Shown: positions 10,784 to 23,632, counted from the stretch's first letter. The stretch is DNA of 64,000 nucleotides from Voacanga thouarsii (GCA_026120185.1 JANUWF010002342.1:4646001-4710000), one strand, 5' to 3'. Numbers and translations: made by a program. Notes: generated from the letters alone by a model not told the origin.

Positions 10784-12210
10784 TGTGTAAATTTTAGATG
10801 TATAAAAATCATTACATTTAAATCCATACATTAGTTAAGTTTTAATTAAAACATTAATCCCAAATTACATATACGAGCATGTATGTTCATTGCAAGTATA
10901 GTATAAGGAATCAACGAGTATTGATCCTCAAAGAAACAAGTACACACTAATAACTTTTCATTCATTGTTTAACTAACCTAATAAAGTGATAAAATAATAA
11001 AAAGAAAATAAAGAAAAGTATATACAATTCAAGGATGTAAAAATATGCAATTTAGACAATTACTTTTGAAAACATGACAATGAATTATTTAGCCAATATC
11101 ACAATCAATTATCTTCTTAGTCTCATGAAAGATTAAATTAGAACCATTTCGTTTGCAATTTATGATTCCCTATCTTAAAAGTGACTTAATGGATATATTC
11201 TATCTCACCAATCTTACTTAAAAGATGTATTAAAATCAATCATCATATAAACTCCTACATTCTAGGCGATTTAAAATATGGAATTAATCAATGAATTCAT
11301 ATTCTACCAATCATCAACCAACCATTGATTACCCAAGTTCTTAACAATTAATCCCCTTTTCAAGTAAGTTAAGAGATAATAAATAAGAAATTAATTAGAT
11401 TAAAGTCATTATCAACCCCTTTTTAAAGCAAGTTAATAACAAAGATCAACCAATCAACTTCATAAGAAAAACAAGTAATCAAATACCAAGGAAAACAATT
11501 AATTGATCAAAATTCTATATTAACTCATATAAATCATGAATCCCAAAATAGTGTTAAATTGCAATAAAAACTTGGAGTACATCATTATTTTAGAAAAGAA
11601 AACAAAGGTTAAAAGAAAGAACTTATAGACAAGTTCTTCTTCTTCTCTTTGGAAACCTTCTTAAATAATGCTCCTTGATGTGATGAATTCCTCCTTTAAT
11701 GAGTGATTTTCTAATTTGATCCTTAAATTCACACATTTATCTTGTATTTTTCTTATTTAAATAGGCTTCCAAGAGACTAAAATTCGTCCCCTAAGAGTTT
11801 TGGGTCGAGTAGAGATTGAAAAATACCAAAACTCTTAGAAAATTACCAAAACCAAGCAAAATTGGAAAACTCGCCAACATGGGACAGTCAGAGCTGGCGC
11901 CGGCTCTGTGAGTTACGGCTGGTGCCTGCCATGCTTTGGTCAGCCTGGTCATGCTCAGTTTTTTAAGAAAAATATCCCCTATTTCTAGTCGGAGCCAGCA
12001 CTGATTTTGTGAGTCAAGGCCGGCACCGGCCGTGCTCTGATGGTGACAATTTTGATATTTTTTTCGTAGTTTTTTGCAATAAAAGTCTAAAACACCATTC
12101 TAAGGGTAAAATATCAAATATGAAAATTTTTTCCTAGTTATTACAATAAATATATCACAAAATACCCTTAAATAACTAAAAAAATATAAATGAATTTTGC
12201 CCCTATCAAT
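10784..12210 (-). repeat. 5' LTR of the Athila-like element (complete)
   Basis: Begins TGTGTAAATTTT and ends CCCCTATCA in + coordinates, so it has TG...CA ends on both strands, about 1.43 kb. It matches 4083-5430. Directly beyond 12210 the outer gypsy gag resumes in frame-like fashion, which marks the insertion boundary. Confidence 0.9.
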
Positions 12211-12606
12211 ACTAAACAAAATCGAACCCAAAAATTTGTGAAAGGATAGATACCAGAGTTGAGAATAGTACTTGCTCCTTTCCCACCAAGTACTTATTCT
12301 TCTGCTATTGGTCTCGTAACAAGGATAGAAAATGAAGATAGAGACTAGTTTGCAAGTAAAGCTGCACCTCTCATAAAGAAATTTCCCGTGAAGAGGCCCC
12401 TATTGGGTAGCAATGGAATCATACAGGGAAGTAAGCCCACACTAACCCAGTGCGGAACATTTCAAATGAGATAAGCTATCATGTTTGTGAGAAGAAAGGA
12501 CATTTGGAGAAGGATTGTTAGAGTGGGAGTGTTCAGCAAAAGTGCTATAACTGTGTTAATCCGAATCATTTGAGGAACATGTGTCCAAAACTGATTTAAT
12601 ATGCTT
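12211..12606 (+). pseudogene. gag: C-terminal gag fragment of the outer gypsy element
   Basis: Just past the Athila-like LTR the + strand reads KFVKGLIPELRIVLAPFPP, typical of the C-terminal part of chromovirus gag. Two zinc knuckles follow. The second is a perfect CX2CX4HX4C (CYNCVNPNHLRNMC, 12543-12584). The first has lost its first cysteine (Tyr in its place). Stops and a frame change interrupt it. The reading ends at 12606, where the SIRE-type copia element inserted. The target TGCTT (12602-12606) reappears at 58309-58313. Confidence 0.8.
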
Positions 12607-15600
12607 TGATAAACCTTAGAGGGGGCTGAATAAGGTTTATGGCCAACAAATGCAAATTTTCAAACCCTTTTAATGACTAGTGAGATGAAGCTGGAAGACA
12701 TATGCGATTAAAATAGAATATGTTGATCAGCTTTCAGAAGCTTAGTCAGTAATCTCATTAAATCTGCACTAAATGAAAAGTAGGGAGATCAAATTTAAAA
12801 TGGGTAGGTTAAAGACGGACTTACTATAAAACAAAAAAGGACTTAAATTTTTTGTATGTATGCCCCCTTAGACTAGGTTTTTGGTGTAAATATCGAATAT
12901 TTTAATAAAAAAATTTATTTTCAGAAATTGTTTGTGAATTTATTTTCTTTATTTGTGCACATTTTCGTTTGAAAAAGACCCATTGTGTTTAAATAAGTGA
13001 TCCATGTGAATGGAGGTCTTTCACAGTAAGGTATGGATCATGGGTTATTTAAACACATAAATATTTGTTCTTAACCGATTGATAAGAATGCAAATCTCAT
13101 CATGTTTAGGTTATTATATTATGAATTCCAAATGGGGAATGGCTTACCTTTAGCTAGTGAGTAGTCCACTCACTTCATGACATAAGCGTATTTCGAATAC
13201 GTAAAACATGACCGTAGTAGTGGTTTCTAAAAGTACTATATGGTAGAAACCTAGACTACTACCGCTACAGCGTGGACTAGTACTCTATGACTTAAGTATG
13301 AGTTGGTAGTTTGGCAAAGTTGGAAGCATATACTTTGATATGCTATAGTTGAGGTTCTATCGTAGGGCCAATATACTTGCATATTGGGTCTATGTAACTA
13401 GTTAGTTAAGATAGACTTATACAAGATAATTTTTACACTATATCGCCCCTTGTGGTTGTCTGAATGATCTAAATATCCAGGACCCTGGGAAACATGATTT
13501 GGATAGTTGCTTTAGGGTAGCTCCCTTGGAAAGCGGAAACACTCCAGGAAGTCGTGGATTATTGGACTAAAAGCCTAAGGATGGTAGATGTTATTTAGAG
13601 AGGTGTTAGTACACTTCTTCCTCTCTAAATGTACGGCGATGTGTAGAGGGGTATTTTAGTCATTTTACCTATAGGTCGAAGACTTTGCGAATGCAGCATT
13701 GTCTTTGGGGTCAATATTTCCTTATGATGATATTAGAAAATATTTAAAATGCAACATACATCTATTTATATATTAGGGGTATTTTGGTCATTTTAGTAGC
13801 CAAGGCGATGTGTCTTTTTGGTTATCGGAATAGCCCGTAAGTCCTAATTAATTTTTGGGTTGAGAAATTGATCTCAGTTGAGAAGGTTTTATTTTATTTG
13901 GAAAGTCTAATTTATTATTAGACTGGAATAAAATAAATAGAGAGAAATTTATTATCTGGTTTAATTGGTTAATTAATTATTCAAGACCTAGATCCAGTTT
14001 GAATAATTAGAAAAATTAACCGGGACTTAAACTAGAGGAAAATAATTAATACTTAATTATTTATTTGGTTATTTATTTAATTAATCCCAAGAAATAAATA
14101 ATTAAAGTTTAATTATTTTTTTGTTCATTTGGGTTCATTAATCATTTATTGGGTTATTTATTTAATCCTAAGAAAAATAATTAATTTTTATTATTTTGGG
14201 CTTTTCGGGTCCAAGAAAAATAATAAATATTATTTGGCTCAATAGCCTAGACCATAGGATTTTTCCGGACACAGTTCATAAGAGTTTAGGGAGAAATCAA
14301 AATTTATTTTGTTAATAATATTCAGATATTAAATCCCGAGAATATTATTTTTAGCAAAATAATTATTTTTGGTTTCATGACTCTTGGTTTTCTGTGAGGA
14401 AAAATAAAATGAAATAAAAATAAATATAAATATTCTCTCCGTGTGACTCTTGGTTTTCTAGCTTCTGGGTTTGGTTCATGCATAAAGCCAAGGTTTCAAA
14501 AACCAACCGAGAGGTGAGAAAAAAAAGAGAGATCTGAGAGGCTTTTCTTCTTCCCATTTTCTGTGCTCACCAACGTTCGATTAGGCTGTGGAATATTTTG
14601 AGAATTGAAAAAGCCAAGCATTATACCAGAGTGTTCATCCCACTGGGAAGAAAGAAGGCTACCGGAGTGTTCATCCTAGTGGAAGAAAGAAGCTGTTTTT
14701 GAGCTTCAATCCATTCTACTTCAATCTTCAAGGTTTAAGGCTCCAAGAGGTATGTTTTTCATGCCTCCATGTTGCTGCCATGCTCTGTTTAATGTTTTTG
14801 CTGTCCATTTTTATTTCTACCGTGAGTATGCTCTCTGTTTTTCAATCCTTCATAAATAAGATCATTTATTGAAAAAAAAAATGCAGCAATTTTCTAATTT
14901 GACAAGGTACCGAAAATGCATCCACAATTTTCAAATTTAAATGCACAAGAATAGACCAAGGGACTTATAATGATTCAATCTTCAATTGATCTATATCCAC
15001 TACCTTAAGTCCACACTTAAGGATTTCAACTCAACCACTAAATTTTTTTTTTCCAAATCAATGGTAGTAGGCAACAACAATCTTACACAAGAGGATCACC
15101 ACACTTGGTTTTACACCAAACCCCTTTAAACTTAATAATCAAGTCTCACTCCAATTGGGTTTTACTTCTTTAACCTTGATACAAAGACATACCACAGAAA
15201 TAATGCATAAAGAGCTCACAAATGGAGCAGATTTAAACAATCTAAGAACAAGTACCTTTTTACCTTTGGAGAAATTTGATCTTACTTTGAAGCACCAATG
15301 AAAAGGGAGATTTTTGTATTCTGAAGTGCAAGAGTGTTTCTAAATGAGTTAGCATAAGAACCTGCTTGAAAATCGAGTTTTAGAAGTTTTTATAAGAGCT
15401 AAACCCGAAGTCCCAATGGCTAGTTACTTCTGTCAGGATTTTCAGAATTTGGATTCACATATTGGAAAGATATTAGTCCAAAAGGTGAGTCAAAATGGCA
15501 CTTTATGCAAAGAGATATATTTTGAAAAATGCTAGAGATCATTCAATGGAGTTTTGGATTCAGAGGTTCGTCCAAAATTGCTTCAACCAAAAATCTAGAT

Positions 15601-15939
15601 TTAGAAATATCCTCTTTTGAAATCATTTGTAAGTGCTTCAAGGTAAAAACAAATTGAACATAAGGTAAAGAGACATATAAATTTGCAAATAATACCTTAA
15701 TAACAATTCCTAGTCTATAATTCTTCACAAGGGCTTCTTAGTATGCAATCTCTTAAGTTGAAGTTATACTTGATCAACCACTCTTGGATTCCATTCCTTA
15801 AGAGTTGTTTAGTAGTCTCATTAGCATGCCTTGGAAGAATTGAAGTCAAATATGTCATATCACATATAGATAACACAAGTTAATCCTCATTGATGTTTGT
15901 TATAAATTAAAACATAGAAGAATGCCCTTAGGGCTAGCA
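12607..15939 (-). repeat. 3' LTR of the SIRE-type element, interrupted by a solo LTR
   Basis: Two parts, 12607-12848 and 14858-15939, align with 51018-52297 plus 58254-58308. Termini are TGATAAACC and GGGCTAGCA. Removing the inserted LTR (12849-14852) and one TSD leaves about 1.32 kb, the same as the other copy. Confidence 0.88.
12849..14852 (+). repeat. Solo LTR of the same copia family as the element at 37119-46943
   Basis: Similar over its 2 kb to the LTRs at 37119-39144 and 44913-46943, for example the shared block around 13000-13500. It is flanked by TAAAT at 12844-12848 and 14853-14857, and the intact target is seen at about 51263 in the other SIRE LTR. There is no internal region, so it formed by recombination between two LTRs. 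The first bases have decayed from TGTTGG to TTTTTG. The 3' portion (about 14300-14600) is diverged from the two younger copies. Confidence 0.9.
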
Positions 15940-16392
15940 ATCTCTCAATTTTTGAGTGATAACAAACTTGATGGGATTGTAACACAACAACAACAACAAC
16001 AACAATAATAACAATAATAATATAGAAAGTAAGAACATGTTAGACTGAAAGAAGTAAGATTTTAACTGAAATGCGTTCTCTCAATATAGGATTTAAAGAA
16101 TATTTATGAGATTAAGATAAGGAAAATTAAATATGGTCTCATAATTATAGCTTAATGGACCTATGGCCCAACCAACCTCCTTATCCTTTTTCCTTCTATA
16201 ATGAGGACTATTTCTCAAAGAAATAGCCAAATAATGGTCACCAAAAAAAAAAAAAAAAGTGTGAGCATGTACATGAAGAGGTGTAGAAGATAAATCATCA
16301 ACAGCAATAGTCCCCTTATGTATATGAAATTGTATAAAGAGATACTAACAATGAGGTGTGTTAAAAAAAAAACTAAACTGGGATTTGAAATT
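15940..16392. other. Non-coding stretch upstream of the SIRE 3' LTR
   Basis: AT-rich with an (AAC)n/(AAT)n microsatellite near 15985-16018. No coding frame. A weak pyrimidine run at 15940-15955 would be the PPT position on the minus strand. Confidence 0.5.
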
Positions 16393-18973
16393 TTAGACTT
16401 TCGAATCGTGCATCCAAAACAGGTTAAAATAAGATAGAAGATCACCTCTTGTAAAAGCATTTTTTTTTACTGGTGTTTTGGATTGAAGAATTGAGAGTAC
16501 AAAGATCCCTTGTGCTTGTGTAGGGTAAAAAGAATTTCCAAAAAGATAGATCAACGATTTTTCAGGAATCAATTGAACCCAGTTTTTCACAAAGTTTTCA
16601 TAAAATGTTTTTAGCACAGAGTTGTTATTGTGCAATCAAGGAGAAACAACACAATTTCCATAAGCATCACTCAACTGTCCTCTTCATCTAAATTTGGTCA
16701 CAGTCCAAATATTTAGCATAATACCCATTATCATAATTACACTTAATAGTACTGAGTTACAAGGCATATTTTAAGTTCTCAATCCACAAGGATAAAAATA
16801 GTAAGAGAGATATCATTCAACTGAATCACAACAAAATGCACAAAATCAATTTCCTCAATCTATAAAATCACAGCACAGTCTTCATACATTCTCCATAACC
16901 ATATCAATTCATAGAACCCAATCCCAATTCGCAACCATAACCATTATTTATTACACACACATATAGTTACAATTCATAATACTTCACAATCCATAATACT
17001 TCATATTTATCTCTCCCCCTTTAGCATCAATAAAAATATTTTAGCAGAAGAGAAACAGTAAGGAATCAAATAGGAGAATGATAAAATAGGAATATAATGC
17101 AGATTGTTAGTCCCCCGTTGAGGCAGTAAACATATTAACAGAAGGATTAGCAGGAATATCAGTTCAAAAGTAAATTTGTTCATGCAGAAAACATAAGACT
17201 GAAATCATAAAATTGTTCGTCAGTGTGGATGTTGCATAAATGTGAAATGTCTCAGGCTCAGTACTGGCATCCTTCTTGGAATATTGTCCAACAATTCTAA
17301 TGGATTTTCTTTTGATGACCACATGTTTCACCCTGCGTCCTGATGAGCTACTAGGTGGAACTAGCTTGTCTTTTATAAGAGCAGTTGGGTTAGCAGAGGG
17401 TGCAGTAGTTATCTCCACAATAGGTTGAGACGAAATTGCTTCAACGGTGGACACTACAGTGGGTGGAGTTGGAATTTCATCAGTGATAGTTTTCTCAGCA
17501 ATAGTAGGTTGTCAAGAATCCTTTTCAGGAGAGGGAATAACAGGCTCATTCTCTTGCTATGGTAGAATGTCTTGTTCCTTGGAGATACCTCCAGTACTCT
17601 TTTCTACTTTCTTCCTTTCCACATCACCTAATCGATTTCCCAAATTTTATAGTTCAGTCTTGACTTTGGCACTAAACCCATCAAATTTTTCAGACAAGAT
17701 ATTCAAAACATGGAGAATGCTTTGCGTCAATCCACTCTCTTCAGATTTCTGCTTACCTTTACTTGAGGATTCTTCTGCAATTTCAGCTTTGTATTTTGTT
17801 CCAGTCGAGGCAGTAGGTATAGCTTTCTTTCCTTCAACTTTAATCTTAATTAGCTTTTTCCCTTTCTTCTTCTGAAACATCCCTAAGCAGAATCCATTAA
17901 TTTTCCATTTGTACAAAGCCTATTTTCTCAAATGAATCTCTGCTGTAGATGTTTACCTTGCAGTGGTTAGGGGTAACCACACTCAGATTAATATTGAAAT
18001 ACTTGAATAGCTTGGTGAGAAGGTTTCCAAAAAATAATGCTTTGTTTGATGTGTTCCCGGATTGAGTCATTAATTTCACAACTAGAAACCCAAAGTTAAT
18101 TTATTTTCCTTCTAATAGAGGCGGTATCAACACCATTTGCAGAATACTTACAGATGTCTTGTGGCTAAAAACTAGGTATCACCTTAGTTGAGACCATGTG
18201 ATATAGCAATCTCCCTATTCCATTTTACCATTTGGTATTTCGATTACTTGAATTTCTAAAACTCTTGGTATTAGTGAATTTCATGTCAAATTAACTTAGT
18301 TAAAAAAAAGATCAGAGTTTTTTAGGCAGTTTGTTCATTTGTACTCCACTATCTTTGGCATCAATAATTTTGTTTAACATACAATGGTTAAACTTAAAGT
18401 TCACTTCTCCAACTCTAGATGTATACCATTGCACAATAAACCCGTTCACTATTTCATCATGTTGTCCCTTTATCAGATTCGTATAAAATTCCCAAACTAA
18501 GGTGGCATAAAGTTTTTCATCAACAGAAAACAGAGCACTCCACTAAAGAGACTTAAACATACTAAGAACAGTTGAATAGTTTAAGAAAGACTCGGGGGAA
18601 ACATGATATCCAACAATCACAGTTATATTTCTAAATACCCAATTATTGTATTCAGGTTCACATTTGGAATCGAGGAATCGAGGTACCTATGTGTTGGAGC
18701 TTTATTCTTCAAGAATTTGTTCTGATGAGTCGATTTGGGATACGGGTTTTTCAGCAATGATTCATTTTCTTTCTTCTTTGCAGCATATTAAGTCGCTGCA
18801 ATAGCTTTCTTTCCCATCATTGCCTTGGGTTTCTTTAATGGTTTTTTTTTTTTGCAAAAGCTTGTTTTAGGATTTCCTAAGCACATTGGGAAGATAAGCA
18901 CACTCAAGTACACTGAAAAGTGAATTTTTGTAGGATTTGAAAAGCTAATTTTTGAAAGCCGAGAGTAGTTCAA
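16393..18973 (-). pseudogene. Env-like third ORF region of the SIRE-type element
   Basis: Sireviruses often carry an extra ORF between RNase H and the 3' LTR. Here the minus strand shows broken coding pieces. One N-proximal piece (near 18973-18790) is Lys-rich with KKKKPLKKPKAMMGKKA. A globular stretch (about 18560-18340) includes LYATLVWEFYTNLI, similar in kind to the WEFYxN motif of plant retroelement extra ORFs. A Lys/Ser-rich piece (17916-17647) has a possible coiled coil (ILHVLNILSEKFDGFSAKV). A low-complexity Thr/Pro/Ser segment with a basic patch (17454-17164) follows, and a hydrophobic tail near 16460-16215. Stops and frameshifts separate them. There is no demonstrated envelope function for such ORFs. 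The assignment rests mainly on position. Confidence 0.5.
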
Positions 18974-19249
18974 ATTTCTAAAAGAAAATCTGGACGCAGA
19001 TATTTCTTATCAGATTTAAAAAATTTCTCATGCAACTCGTGAGCGGCTGCCATTTTGGAGTTAAGGCTCAGCCCAAAATGTTCATCCAATTTTGGCAATT
19101 GCACTTGGCTTAAAAGATGATTTTGGAGAAGGGTTTTGGTTTTATCTTATCTAGAATGTCCATCCAAAATCACTATCTAAGATTGCATATTTTCAAAGAT
19201 TCTACAAGAATGAACAGACAATCTTCGAAAAACTTGTAGTTACATAATC

Positions 19250-21389
19250 TGGTAATTCCCAACCTCTTCGAAGATAATTAAATCTATCTTCAGCCAGAGG
19301 TTTAGTAAATATATCTACAAGCTATTCATCAGTTGGAATATATTCCATGCAAACATCACCCTTAAGCACATGATCTCGAATAAAATGATTCTTAATTTCA
19401 ATGTGCTTAGTTTTAGAGTGCTGAATAGAATTTTTGGTCAGATTAATAGCACTAGCATTGTCACATAAGATAGATACACAATTAAAATTAAGATCAAAAT
19501 CAAGGTATTTTTCATCCACAAAATTTGCGCACAGCAACTTCCCACTACTATGTATTCAGCTTCGGTTGTTAAGAGAGAGACGCAAGCTTACTTCTTGCCG
19601 TACCAAGAGACAAGGGAGTGTCCAAGAAATTGACAGTGTCCATTGGTGCTTTTTTCCCCCCAACTTTACAGCCAGCATAATCGGAATCCATGTATTCTAT
19701 AAGATCAAATGAGTTAGTTTGTAGATACCATAGGCTAAAATCATATGTTCCAACTAAGGACCTAAGGATACGTTTAGCAGTACATAGATAAGATTCCTTT
19801 GGACATGATTGAAATCTTGCACAAAGGTACACTGAGAACATAATGTCGGGTCAACTAGCAGTGAGATAAAGAAGACTACCAATAATACCTCTATATTTCA
19901 ATTCATCCACTTTCTTACCCTTTTCATCTTTATCAAACTTTAATGAAGTACTCATAGGTGTACTTATTTCTTTTACTTTATTCATTCCAAACTTTTTGAG
20001 CAGTTCCTTGGCATACTTTGCTTGATTTAGGAAGATCCCATCTTTGATTTGCTTGATTTGTAATCTGAGGAAGAAATTAGGTTCTCCCATCATGCTCATC
20101 TCAAACTCTTGCTGTATTGTCTTGGCAAATATATTGCATAAGGAATCATTAGTAGCTCCAAAAATAATATCATTAACATATATTTGAACAATTAAAATGT
20201 CTTCAGAATATTCAGATTTGATAAATAATATGGTGTCAATTAAGCCTCTTGAAAAACCTTTTGAAAGAAGAAAACCATTAAGCCTTTCATACCATGCTTG
20301 AGGAGCTTGTTTTAAACTATAAAGAGTTTTGGAGAGTTTAAGGACATGGTTTAGAAAATGTTCATGAATAAAACTAGAAGGTTGCTCACATATATTTCTT
20401 TTTCAATAAAACCATTTAAGAAGGCTCTTTTGACATCCATTTGATAGAGCATAAAGCTTTTGAAAGATGCAAAAGTAGGTAGCATTCTTATTGACTCTAA
20501 CTAAACAATGGAAGCAAAAGTTTCATCATAATCAATGCCCTCTTCTTGATTGAATCATTAGGTAACTAATATGGCTTTATTTCTAATAACAATACCATGC
20601 TCATCAAGATTATTTCTAAAAACCAATTTGGTACCAATTACGGGATGATCAAATGGTTTAGGAACAAGCTTCCAAATTTGATTTTTTTAAAATTGATTTA
20701 ATTCTTCTTGTATGGCCATAATAAAAAAATCATCATGCAAAGCTACATCAATATAGTTAGATTCAATACTTGAAAGTAAAGCAAACTTATCAACAAAATA
20801 CCATCTAATTTTGGCTCCGCAGCTGGGATCGCTAATGATCTACTCTTTTAGATGGACAGTTTTGTACTTCTAATCTTTTGGTAGATTCTGACCAGTGTGC
20901 TTGACACTTCTTTATTCATTTTGTTCGGCTTGTTGTTCTTCTATTTCTTTTTCTTTGGCATGAATGTCAAGTGATGGAGCTTCATGATGTTCAATGCCAT
21001 TTTTCTTTGAGCTACCTACATTATTGTCATCTTTTTGTGCAAGAGATAAAGTCTAAGAAAATCTCAAAAAATCATCTACTAATACATATGCATACCTCTT
21101 ACCACCTAGGCTAGTGGTCCTCATTGATCCAAACAAATCCATATGTATTAGCTCAAGAGGTTTTGAAATTGAAATCATTTTCTTGAGTTTGAAAAATGTC
21201 TCGGTTTGTTTTCCAAATTGGCAAGCATCATACAATTGGTTTTTGTCAAATATCATTTTGGGCAGTCCTCTAGCAAGCTATTTTGAGGACAATATATTTA
21301 GCAAATCAATAGAAACATGGCCTAATCTTCTATGCCAAAAGTAGCCATCATCATCATTTATGGAGAAGCACTTTATATCATGAGCAATA
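19250..21389 (-). pseudogene. pol: SIRE-type pol: integrase, reverse transcriptase, RNase H (broken)
   Basis: The element's second pol half, read downward from the CACTA insertion at 21390. The integrase zinc region and start of the core appear first (to about 21053), with LELIHMDLFG at 21165-21140. An RT region full of stops follows. Its catalytic box reads IVQIYVNDIIFG (about 20195-20160), so the first Asp of YVDD is Asn (GAT to AAT). RT thumb (20099-19851) carries FFLRLQIKQ and ends YLTAS. The connection and RNase H (19841-19569 and 19537-19322) contain RPDIMFSVYLCARFQSCPKE, CDNASAINLTKNSIQHSKTK and HFIRDHVLKGD. It closes with VDIFTKPLAEDRF after a stop at 19322. Residue choices match sireviruses closely. 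Non-functional. Confidence 0.85.
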
Positions 21390-21402
21390 CACTACAAAAA
21401 AA
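21390..21402 (+). repeat. CACTA left terminal inverted repeat
   Basis: CACTACAAAAAAA. It pairs with CACTACTAAAAAT read on the minus strand from 48859. The transposase cuts at these ends. Confidence 0.9.
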
Positions 21403-21404
21403 GG

Positions 21405-21790
21405 GGGTAACTACGACGGAAACAAAAATGATGATAAAAAAATTGTCGTAATAGGTTATTTTATACAACGGTTCTGAAACCATCATAATAGATAGACCTA
21501 ATACGACAGTCCAATGCCAACCATCGTATTTGGTAACGATGGTTTACACAAACCGTCGTAATAGAGTAGGCCAAATACGACGGTTTATTTTAACTATAAC
21601 AATAGAGTAGACCAAATACGACAGTTTATTTTAATCGTCGTAATAGAGCAGGCCAAATACGACGGTCTATTATAATCGTCACAATAGAGTAGGCTAAATA
21701 CCACAGTTTATTGTAACCGTTGCAATAGAGTAAGCCAAATATGACATTTTATTATAATCGTCGTTTTTAGTCTAATTATAACAAAATCCC
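21405..21790. repeat. CACTA left subterminal repeat block
   Basis: Repeated units of the form TACGACGG...TTATTATAACCGTCG(T/C)AATAGAGTAGGCCAAA occur in both orientations. Such subterminal motifs bind TnpA-type protein in En/Spm. Several copies have decayed at CpG positions (CG to CA or TG). Confidence 0.85.
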
Positions 21791-21991
21791 TCACAATTAT
21801 TTTAAATTTTATCTAATTATTTCCAAATTTAGTCACAATACTATTAGTAACGATTACAATAAATTTAACGGTTAGATTGTTAATTTGATATCTTTATATT
21901 TGTAAATACTAAGATATCTTTCTATTTTATAGATATTACTGCACAAATGTGATAAAATAAAATGAATGACCTTCAAATTTGGTCACATTAG

Positions 21992-22031
<40 letters not shown>

Positions 22032-22135
22032 CAAATGTGATAATAAAATAAAACGAATGACCTTTAAATGTGATAATATATATATATATATATTTATTGT
22101 AAAAGTAAATTTTGTATAATTTTATTTATCACATT

Positions 22136-22175
<40 letters not shown>

Positions 22176-22733
22176 AAGAAAATTGGACGAAGGGAATCTT
22201 TCTTAGGTGAAAGGACAAATACTAAACAAGGGAATAAAATTCCTAGATTTCTAATTTGATAACTCAAATCTTTTTCATTCTAGTTCATTTGTAAGATAAG
22301 AGTAAATAATTAATTAATAATCAAAGATCAAATATTTTTTAATAATTTAATTATATATTTAAATTAATCAATTAAGTACATTAACAATAATTAATTTGAC
22401 ATGAAATTTTATATAAATGTAAAAATTATAATATAATAATATAAGATAATAAAAATAAAAATTTGATTGTAATGTAAGAATAAATTATATTTTAAGGAAT
22501 TATGTTAAAATCGATAAAAATTCAATTAAGTACATTCACAGTGCTCCCCACCATTCTCTATCGTAGAAATTGGGGGGAAAAATTAATAAAAGGCTTCTTG
22601 ATTTGTCTTTTTTCACCACCTAACCCTTTTTCCTCTCTCCTAAAGTGTCTTTTTCTTGATTTCGTACTGCTAAAGCTATGCTAAGATATTATCCCCTGAA
22701 GCAAACGAATAATCCCAAAACCCACAACATTTA
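21791..22733. other. AT-rich left interior of the CACTA element
   Basis: Contains (TA)n runs near 21994-22027, 22074-22092 and 22139-22172. No coding frame is supported. The last ~200 bases (22540-22733) are less AT-rich and resemble a gene 5' end. Joined across the Tat insertion they continue into TTATTTCAG, which looks like a splice acceptor. Confidence 0.6.
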
Positions 22734-22738
22734 CCTTC

Positions 22739-23455
22739 TGTTGCTGTCAAAATAGGGAACCGATGCAAACGGAAACCAGCTTCGTATCCGACAAACACAA
22801 AAGATCTGATATGGTGCAACAGAAAATTGTATCAGATCTTTTTTGAATCAGGGACTGGGTTCCTTGAGCTTACTATAGAAAGGGCTCAAGAAGATCGGTT
22901 GAGCATACTAAACGGAAGGACTTTTCTAGGAAAATAAGATGATAGTTGTATTAATTGACTTAATGGAAGATACAGAAAAAAGATCTGATATTGAAAATAT
23001 GAATAGAAAGCTGTAAGAAAAGCTGTAAGAAAAACTGTAAACAATGTTGGTAAGCTGTAACAGAGCAGTAAGAAAGCTGTAAAGAACTAAGATTCTAGAC
23101 TAGAAAGCTGAAAATGATGATGAGGTAAAAGAAAATGAAATTAAACTCTGCTGGTTGATGGTTTGATTAGTTCTCCCCGATTCTGGGCAATGCCCCTCAT
23201 TTTATACTTGCTGTAAATGAGCCACTAACAGATCGTGTAGTTGCTTCCGGCCAAAGAATGCTCCCAATGATCGTGCAGAATTCCTTGTGCCGAAAGATCA
23301 GGAATCTGTTTTCCTTCTTATCGGTTCCGTGGTGCCAATGTTGACCATGACCATCGGCTGCTTGAAAGGTTGACTTCATTGGCTCGTCCTAATTTGTCCA
23401 ATCGGCATCGGTTCAAAGTAGCCGTTATATCGGCTGGGCGAAGCTGACGTCAACA
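22739..23455 (-). repeat. 3' LTR of the Tat-lineage element
   Basis: TGTTGCTGTC...GACGTCAACA, matching 32826-33530 throughout. It has one extra AAGCTGTAAGA unit near 23010-23030. Differences from the other LTR are mainly transitions. Confidence 0.95.
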
Positions 23456-23468
23456 CATGCCCCCCCTG
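23456..23468 (-). other. Polypurine tract of the Tat-lineage element
   Basis: On the minus strand CAGGGGGGGCATG directly precedes the 3' LTR start TGTTGACG. Confidence 0.8.
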
Positions 23469-23632
23469 AGTCCCGTTGTTTCGGCAGACGCGAGTCAGCG
23501 AAACGATGGGATTCGTACAACTATTAATGGCAGCCGTTCTTTTTCTGACGAAGTCAAAACATCCCGAACGTTGTGGAATCGTTGTGACGCCTCGGCCTTA
23601 GAACCCGCGAACGGCTTAATTTCAAACTTCCT

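Larger units (their letters stand above)
4083..12210 (-). mobile_element. Athila-like Ty3/gypsy element without pol, inserted in the outer gypsy leader/gag
   Basis: Two copies of one LTR flank it (4083-5430 and 10784-12210), both ending GCCCCTATCA on the + strand. On the minus strand the order is 5' LTR, displaced PBS (10774-10760), Athila-type gag remnants (10375-8996), a non-coding stretch, a plant-transposon-protein ORF (8045-7170), a non-coding stretch, PPT (5442-5431) and 3' LTR. No protease, reverse transcriptase, RNase H or integrase was found, so this is a non-autonomous derivative. The far end of the 3' LTR (about 160 bases corresponding to 10784-10945) is lost, so no TSD can be shown on that side. 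Confidence 0.85.

Noticed and set aside
21994..22172. Matrix attachment or origin function of AT runs
   Set aside because: Only dinucleotide microsatellites. Nothing else supports a function.
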